Source of the DNA: Saccoglossus kowalevskii
Taxonomy: Eukaryota > Hemichordata > Enteropneusta > Harrimaniidae
Direction: 5' to 3'
Assembly: GCF_000003605.2 (NCBI RefSeq)
Contig: NW_003156236.1
Coordinates: 127,629 to 139,369, forward strand
Length of the DNA stretch: 11,741 nucleotides
Of this stretch, positions 1 to 9,100 are shown one piece after another. Below the pieces are notes generated by a model, which saw only the letters and a program-made list of their open reading frames with translations, was not told the DNA's origin and did not search any database. The stretch's first letter is position 1, and every line of letters begins with the position of its first letter. The position numbers and the translations under genes were made by a program.

Positions 1-28
1 ACTGGATTCAATGTCATATTATGCATAC

Positions 29-194
29 CTGTGATAAAGTCAAGCTCTGGCACAGCGATGGAACTATATGCTTTCACAAAATATCCCCACAGTGTATTCA
101 TGCTGGCTATACCAGTACCAGTATTCTTATTATTGTCAACATCTTTAAAAAAAGAACCCCACTGAGAAGAGTCAAAAATTCCTTTTCCAGCTTG
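29..194 (-). CDS. NT5DC1: NT5DC1-like exon 10 (last exon in window)
   Basis: Residues 366-420 plus one base. Family resemblance is clear from SSQWGSFFKDV (human KKWGSFFIDS) and AYSSIAVPELDFI (human TYSTIAIPSIEAI). The donor is ACAG|gtatgc at 29/28. Two AG acceptors compete. The one before 202 (caaacag) would shift the frame after the phase-0 donor of exon 9, while the one before 194 (tcccag) keeps it, so 194 is chosen. The right boundary is therefore less sure than the rest. Confidence 0.82.
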
Positions 195-3100
195 CTGGGA
201 ATCTGTTTGAAAAACAAAATATTTATTAGTATGTATTTTTGAAGCAGATCTATGATCAATTATTGTTTTGAAATACGCTTTTATTTTGAATACTAGTAAA
301 TTTGCCGTGATCTCAAGTTTGAATCTTGGGTTCAATGTTTGTCTGTTTGTTTGCATGTACAATTTATAAATTCAACTTAATGGTTGTTTCTGCATGGTAG
401 ACAGATATACATGTCCTTGAGATCAACCGTAACTAAGTAGAGAACATTCAAACCTTGACTACGTATCTATATATGTTGTTTGTAATGTCCAGGATATGCA
501 TGCATTACCATCTAACTTTGTGGTATGTGGAGTGTCCCGCTGGCGGAATACCCTTTGGGTTGATAGTCCTACCTCACAAGGAGTGTTCCTCTGGTGGAAT
601 ACCCTTTGGATTGTTGGCCCTAACTCACAAGGAGTGTCCCGCTGGCGGAATACCCTTTGGGTTGATAGTCCTACCTCACAAGGAGTGTTCCTCTGGTGGA
701 ATACCCTTTGGGTTGGTGGCCCTGCCTCACAAGGAGTGTCCTTCTGGAGGAAAACCCTTTGGGTTGTTGGCCCTACATCACAAAGAGTGTCCATCTGGTG
801 GAATACACTATTATTGTTCGCCCTACCTCACAAGAAGTGTCCCTCTGGTGGGATACCCTTTGGGTTGTTGTTGACACAAATAGAGACCATCAAATTACTC
901 ACAGTGTATCGTTTTTTAGCTAAAGGTTCATCACCATCGTTATCTACTTTGCCATTCAGTGATTCAACTTCCATCTCCTCCAGTACAAGTAATGCATACC
1001 AGTTTTCCAACTGTGCCACCGGATGTACATCTGAACGTAAACTATCACCAATATATGCAACCTAAAGAGACAATGGAATCAAATACCATAACCAATATAG
1101 TTAATATAATGCGATGGTCAAATTGTATTTCAAAGCTATAATTTTAGAAGTTTCGGTGGAAAAAAGCACCAGCATACAATTACTGGCAATAGTGAATCCA
1201 CAAAATTGCTAAAACTGACTTACTTTTGGATTTTCTTTTTCAGTAACTTTCCTTAATAACCCCATAAGATTTTCAGCATTTCCCTGGGAGTAGATTTTAT
1301 TGCTTTCTAAATCAGTTACTACTTCCTTGGTTTCGATATCATTATCTGTGAAAGATTTACAATATGCAAATTACCTGAGGTAATAAAATAGAACAACTAT
1401 GAATAACATAACTAATAATACAAGCCATGCATGGCACAGTCCCTGTTAGTTATCAAATTTAAGATATATAGTTTTGTTTATAGTAATATAGCTGGAATAT
1501 AACCATGTCAGAAATATGTTTTTTTAACATTAAAAATATTGACATTTGTATCTGAACGTCAAACTTTTCCATATTGAGAGATATTGTTCTGGAGCAGCCT
1601 TCAAAATTAGTCATTTTGAATACATGTATATATATATATAATATGATGTATAACGTATATATAAAATTTGAATATAATCGGTCAAAGCATTTAAGAGATA
1701 TGGCTCTAGAATCCCAATCATTAAAACAAAATGGCCGCCAGTCAGCCATTTTGAATCCAATTTGAAAAATAAAATGACCTGCATCAGGAACCTGTAATGT
1801 CTAATGTATGTACCAAGTTTGAACGAAATCCATCCAGAAATGCTTAATATTTGATGATTTTTTAGCACAAAAATAGTCAACATTTGGCCATTTTGAATAG
1901 GATCGTCAAACAATATATCTGTTTTTCTATGACATGATGTATAATGAATATTTAAAATTTGAATATAATCAGTCAAAACAAGTCTGAGATATGGGTCTAG
2001 AAGCCCATTCATTAAAACAAAATGGCCACCAGACAGCCATTTTGATCTGAAAAATAAATGATGTGCATCAGGAACCCGTAATGTCTAATATATGTACCAA
2101 GTTCGAACGAAATCCATCCATAAATGCCAGAAATGCTTGATATTTGATGATTTTTTAGCACAAAAATGGCCACCATCATCAAACCAATATATCTGTCTAT
2201 CTATGACATGATGTATAATGAATATTTAAAATTTTAACATAATCAGTCAAAGCAAGTCAGAGATATGGCACGAGAACCACATTGTGAATCTTATCTGAAA
2301 AACAAAATTATTTGCATCAAGGTCCCATAATGTCTAATGTATATACCAAGTCTGAACAAAATCCATCTGTAAATAGCCGAGAAATGCTTGATTTTTAGGA
2401 TTTTTTAGCACAAAAATGGCCGCCATTCGGCCATCTTGAATCAGATCGTAAAACAAAATGATGTGCATCAAGGTCCTATAATGTCTAATGTATATACCAA
2501 GTTTGAACAAAATCCATCTGTAAAGAGCCGAGAAATGCTTGATTTTGATGATATTTAGCACAAAAATGGCCGCCATTCGGCCATCTTGAATCAGATCATG
2601 AAACAAATTGACGTGCATATGTAAATACTAAATATATTCACACATGATTACTTAATAATTAGTTATATGTGTTTAATTAAAAGCTGTTTTTTTGTTATTT
2701 ATATTGTCTGTAGTAAAATGGTATGTTACGTGAAGTAGATCACATAATATGTTTCTCACCTAGTTTAAAAAATGGTCTTTCAGCAGGCGTATTCCTAAAA
2801 AATCCAGGTTTTCTGGCATATGTGATGCATAAATTAAAATAAGACTGCCAATCAGAACTGTAAATAAAGAGAATTTATTAGTACAATGACATTGTCCTGA
2901 CTTATAGACTTGTTGTTTTCTTTTATTAAATTGTGATACATACAGCACACATGGCCAGGGTGGAATTAAAACTCATTGGAAATCACAGTCAATTTGACAA
3001 CCACTACTGTCAATATAATCTTTACAAAAACATGCATTTTATTTGTAACCTGGTATTATTTAAATATATACATAAAATGTATTTGCTACACACATGTGTC

Positions 3101-6100
3101 CATCTTCCTATCAAATGGCAATTTAATGCGCTATCCAGCATCAACCAGGCTTGGTCGAACACAAGCACCTGCGGACCTCAACCAAGGTTCCCCCAAAGTC
3201 GCATTTCGTTAGTAAATTAATCTCGACCAGTGGAATTGGCCTTCCCATTGAGTCTGTGACACACTCACCCAGGGTAGAGGTCGACCCTTTTGATGTTCAG
3301 CCTAAGGTAGGATTTGAACGTGGGTCTACCGATCATGATACGACAACCACTACGCTACCAGTGACCGGTGCTACGCATATCTTTAGTATTGTCAAAAGTC
3401 AATGGTTACATGTGACACAAGTCACTTGCAAACTATTCCAATGTGACTCAATATATTCTAATGTGAACCAAAATATTTAAATTTGAAGCAATATATTAAA
3501 ATGAAAAACAAAATGAGACATAACATAATCAATAGTTTGAGTATATGTTAGCCAATGTTTGTTTAGTCACTATTGACATTCAAAAGTGGTTTATTCAAAT
3601 GTTAACAGCACAGTATCATGACATTAAGTGGTGTATCCCTACAAACCAGGAAGGTAAGTCAGTGTGTCTGGAAAATGACATCGCTGGAATGGAAACTGAA
3701 CAGAAGCAGAGTAAATTTGAGTACATGTATAAATAAACATACACACTTACCCAAGAATAAATTCTAATAGAAATTTTGCATAATCCACATGTGAGCTTGT
3801 ACACAGGAAGACATATTTTCCAGATTCTTTAAGACTTCTTAACCATTTCTTTAAACCTTCACTGCATTTCTCATAGTATTTCTCAGGATTCTTTTTCACC
3901 GAGGGAAAGAAATCACCTGTGTTTGCTAGAAAGATAAAAATCATAAATAAAAATCTAGATTTAGTTACCATAAAATGTTAAACACAAACAACATAGTTTG
4001 CAAAAAGGTAAATTCACCAATTTAATGATAACATGAATAAAGAGAATAATAAAACAAAGCCACAATACTTAATTTTTGCTATTTTCGCTGAAGGAATGAT
4101 TCAGTGAAAATAAAATCCAGTCAATTTACCAGCCAATTATTACGACTAATTATTATGCAAATCAGGTAATTAATATGCACATATTTTAATGTAAAACTGA
4201 TAAGGTCTGCGCATTCTCACAGAGCATATATGTAGCAAGTTTAATTGAAATGTGAATAGAGCTTGAGATTTCAGTGGAAAAGCCCAAAAAAATATGATTA
4301 TTATACGAATTAGGTAAGTTATATGAACAGGTTTTAGCCTATGAACTAATCAGGTGTGCGCACTGATCAAGAGCATTTATGTACCAAGTTTCATTGAAAT
4401 CCGATTAGCAGTTATTGAAATAATAGTAGAAAATATATACATACATAGATACACACACACACACGCAGACAGACAGAGTAGTTTCACATAGGAGTCAAAA
4501 AGGCGATATGATAAGAAGGAAATCAATTTATAAAAATAGAATAGTCTTACCAGCAAAATTTTCCCTACTATAGCAGTTGCCAAATGCAGCCCAAACATCG
4601 GGCAAAAACTCGTATTTTTCTGGCCTTTTGTTTTCCTAAAATAAGTAATTCTAAGAATGAAAAGATGGAGAGGAAATTGTGGCTTGGGACAATCGTAGTT
4701 AGATTTCAAAAATGTGTGTTTCATCATTTGAGTTAAAAAAAAAATTGACAAATATTAAGATGACTATCTAGAACGTAAGCAATTGTAATTACCGGTAATC
4801 TACTTTCAACACCACCATCAAAGATACAAACTACAAAAATCAGTTATTTTTATTTTAATTAATATGGTGTATTGGAAAACACATTAAAATTCTAAAATAA
4901 ATACCCCTACCGGTAATGTTCAGAAATACAATATTTACTCTATTAGAAGCACATCTGAAATAGAAATAGATGTTGTTGTTGTTGTTTACTGAATGATTAG
5001 TATATGCACTCAAGACTTTGAACATGAAAACACTGCAGCTGTAATTTACATAAGCATATGCGCTACTAATATAGCAAATATGGTATTTGAAATTACCTGT
5101 ACTAACCCAAGATATCATGTGAGCGATATGTTCAACGAGGTAACATTTCAAAGACTTGCCTTTTTATCAATAAGATCAATAATCCGAGCACATAAAATAG
5201 AACCTGGTAGGTCAAAAGAATTTTCAAAATATCGAAAATTATCTGAAAGAAAATTAAATATTATTTTACAACTCATTGAATCATCATCAAGTGACATTTT
5301 GTTTGATTTCTCATAAATATACACGTTATACTTACAGTTTTATTATCATATATATTTTTCCAAGTGCATTACATTACATTATTCACAAGATTCGTTATTC
5401 AGATCAGAATTTGTTTGCAAACGACAAAATATAACTGAGCATTTATGTAGACTCTGCCATGATTCATGAAACATTTGCTGACAGGCCCTTCTATATAAAG
5501 CCATCTTAATTAATCAAAACTTGATGGGAAACATTCTTCTTAGAAGTTGTTTGCAAAAAAAAAACCTGCTATTTATGTTTTACTGCATGCATTTTTGTCG
5601 CTTCTTCTAAGGTCAACGCAATTTGGACTGTTGAAATAAATAAACAGTTGGTTCTATTGAAGATACACTAATACAGCAAATGAGGTATTTATTTTGTAAT
5701 AAAAATAAAAACATTTTTTGAAATCACCCATTTATTTATTCATCATTTATAGTATTTAGTCAAAAATAAAAATATTCTGACAATTCAACTTTCACCTCTG
5801 CATAACATTCTGTGAAAGAACCAAACACAACTATAGAGGGCCTCAGTTCCTGAAATGGAGCCAGTGGAAATATTGTTTGGCCACCTTCTTTACCTTATAA
5901 ATCAGTCTGAAAACAATTTTTATTATTGTATTATCAATAATGTTATTTTTTTTATAATTTCCCAATGGCAACAGGTTCAAAACCAGCAAATAAGCAAAGT
6001 TTACAATGGAATTTATTATTTTTCTTCACAAATTAGTGAATTAAAACTTGTGAATATCCCTGCAACATGAAATCTGCTAAAATTGAACTATGTGAATATT

Positions 6101-9100
6101 TTCCTTGCTACAAAAACCTAAATATGAAGAGAGGCTTAATAATAATTACTGTAACAGTAGTATTTTCAATAGGAAAAGTTAATAATTTAAATTTACAAAT
6201 CTTTTCAAATTATATTATTGCATTCACCAAATATATGAACAAAATATAAATTAAAAATTAAATAAATGAAAAACAAAGAGGATTTATTCCTGTAATAGTT
6301 TTTTTTTATAGTTCCACATGTTTTCATTTGTTCTTGTCTTGTAGAATAATAAAGTTATTATTTTTACTAACCTGTTTGTTTTAATGTTTCTTTTAATTCT
6401 TCAAATTCATGCCATTTTTTGTCCTTACCATAATCTTGTTCAATTTCCTCGTCTGTCATTTTTTTTCTCCCATGGGAAGCTCTTAAAATTTTACCATCTT
6501 CAGATAGCTTCAGAAAATTCCCAAGTTTAATATCAAATACCAGTCCTCTTATTCTGAAATTTAGATATTATATTCTACCAAACAATTGAAAGATGATGAT
6601 GGTATGGATCTTGCAGTCGAGTGAAACGCAAGATGAACACAACATCATAAGATATACAACTGATAAGCAAATGAGATAAAAAGTCCTTTTAAAGTTGAGT
6701 TTTCTTGGCAATTGAACTGCTAAGGTGAATTTCACCACCCCAATAATTATTGTTTAAAAGCATCAAAAACATTTTAGTATTCAGGGTTTTTTCTAGAAAA
6801 AAAACTGCAAGAGGGAGCACTGCAATTTAGCGGCGCCACCAAGTGGGGGAGATAGGGTTCTCCCTACTAGGGTGTGAAGTTTTTGATAATTCTAAGTTAA
6901 AATGGAGCATTCTATGGCTTCCTTGGGGCAAAAATGAAGACTGTGGCCACATGTGATCCCTTGTCAATCAGAATTTTATGGTTGGCAGAGGATCTGCTCC
7001 CCATGATAAGGGGGTGCATGGCCATGGCATGAGGGCGCTGTGCCTCTGTTCCCTCGTTTAAAAAATCCCTGGTAATGAAGACAAATCGAAATGTTTAAAA
7101 ATCACCATGACAATGACATTTTTTGGATGCCAAGTCTGGGTCAGGATATTGATGTCACATTTATGTGCTGATGTCAATAAAAAACATATGAATGTCTAAG
7201 CAGTATATTTTATTGTTTCTATTTTGAAAGATTCCTGAATTTTGCTCTTTTTGTCAGTCATTATTTTTGTAGCTAACTCAGTGGCATTTGCATATGATTG
7301 ACCAATTTTTGGAAAGAATGCTTGTGTGTAATAATATGTAGTTAAGACAGCATCAGGCCGCAGAACATACTGCATCACTGAAGTAGTTTCATTGGTCCAC
7401 TTCTCTACTTTTAGCTTATTTAGGTAAATTTCACACGTCACTTGTGAATAGGCTCAAAATGAAATTAAACACCAAACAAAACTAAAGCTATTACAGTTAT
7501 ATTTACAATGTGCTTATTTCTATTTTGGTACACTGCATGCTAAATATTAACAAGCAGCCTCTCTCGGCTGAGATAGCTCCGCTGTTAGTAATGCACATTT
7601 CAATTAAAGAACAGAAGATATCATTAGAAAATGAACAATATGCATAGTATCAATGCAATGGGACTTGCTGTTTTCAACAAGAATTCAAAAATATCATTTT
7701 TCACCATAAATGATTGTGGTTTTTAACAAGAAGAAAATATCACTTTTTACCAAAAATGACAAATATATTCACCAAAATTAGAGAATTAAAGATATCATTA
7801 CAAAATGAATAAATCTGAGAGAGATCCACATGTAGTACCTATATATGTAATATCAAAGCAATTGGACTTGCGGTTTTTAACAAGAAGTCGAAAATATCAC
7901 TTTTTACCAAAAATGACAAAAATATTCACCAAAATTAGAGAATTGACGATATCATTACAAAATGAACAAATCTGAGAGAGATCCACATGTAGTACCTATA
8001 TATGTAATATCAAAGCAAATGGACTTGCGGTTTTTAACAAGAAGTCGAAAATATCACTTTTTACCAAAAATTACAAAAATATTCACCAAAATTAGAGAAT
8101 TGAAGATATGATCATGAAATGAACAAATCTGAGAGAGGTCTACCCAAGGTACATATACACCAAGTATCAAAGCATTCAGGCTTGTAGTTTTCAGGAAGAA
8201 GTCGAAAAAGTAAAACATTGACACGGACGACGACGGACAATCACTCATATGATAAGCTCCGCTCGACAAAGTCGACAGCAGAGCTAAAAACATGCTGGTT
8301 TGTCATTGTACTCAAGCTACATGAACAGTCACAAAAGACTGTGTTGTGTTCTCACAAAAAAATAAATATGAATATTACCATTCCATGCATGATACAGTGT
8401 GTGTCAGAAAACTGTACATTTTGTACCTAATATACACATTAATAATTATTTGTAAACACTAATCCACAACTTTCAGTAAAATTCAAATAATGTACCGGTA
8501 ATTGTGATTGGCTTAAAGAACTCAATGTATCATGCCTGGTAATAAACCTAAAATACAATTGCATGCCTTCATCAAGAACAAGACAAAACCATAAGACCAT
8601 ATATATATCATATTTGCTCTGTTAGTACCGTAAAATCTGTAATAGAAGCCGCACCCATTCTTTTTGAACTATCGAGACCCAAAAATTCACCAGGTCGCAT
8701 ATGTGTAGATGCTCTAATAGAAGCCGCATCTTCTCTGTTGCATTGTACCATTTTAATAGAAGCCGCAGCTTTTAATACACATTTTACAGTAGTGCATGCA
8801 CTTATATTTTAAAGATTTTAGTATACAACAATGCAATTTGTTGTAAACAAGCAGTTGTATTGGAAATGGGCTTCTAATAAATCAAATACAATATTGTTTT
8901 TTTATTTATTTTTCTAAAGTTTGTGAGTATGAGACCACTCTACATAAAATTGTATAGTATAGGAAGGGACAAGAAAAATTGCCTTCATTCATTCATAGAT
9001 CAAAGGTAACATAAATGCATGAGGTCTTGTGAATATATACTGTTTCAACAAAAATGCTCACATGAATAACTGTTTTTGAAAAGGGACGATGAAGGTCTGA

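Noticed and set aside
455-1065. Long plus- and minus-strand open frames with repeating 17-residue units, resembling a repeat protein
   Set aside because: They are frames through the 51-bp intronic minisatellite. The unit is a multiple of three so several frames stay open, and the right-hand part overlaps exon 9 of the minus-strand gene.
2334-2618. Minus-strand open frame with internally repeated peptide
   Set aside because: It is a translation of two 150-bp tandem units in intron 7. There is no start context or splice support.
2760-2948. Minus-strand 62-codon open frame over exon 7
   Set aside because: It is the wrong frame. The in-phase reading with splice sites at 2857 and 2760 gives the family motif RKPGFF.
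3310-3357. Possible tRNA gene from A and B boxes
   Set aside because: There is no acceptor-stem or anticodon-arm pairing, and a non-tRNA body follows directly; a SINE explains it better.
4855-5151. Minus-strand 98-codon frame considered as part of the gene
   Set aside because: It lies in intron 4 downstream of the GC donor. Exons 4 and 5 join in phase without it, and its peptide has no family resemblance.
5855-6249. Two plus-strand open frames
   Set aside because: The composition is dominated by I, N, F, Y and K, expected of AT-rich DNA; no family or splice support.
8255-8285. Hairpin considered as a transcription terminator
   Set aside because: This is a eukaryotic intron, and the hairpin forms the end of a repeat element.
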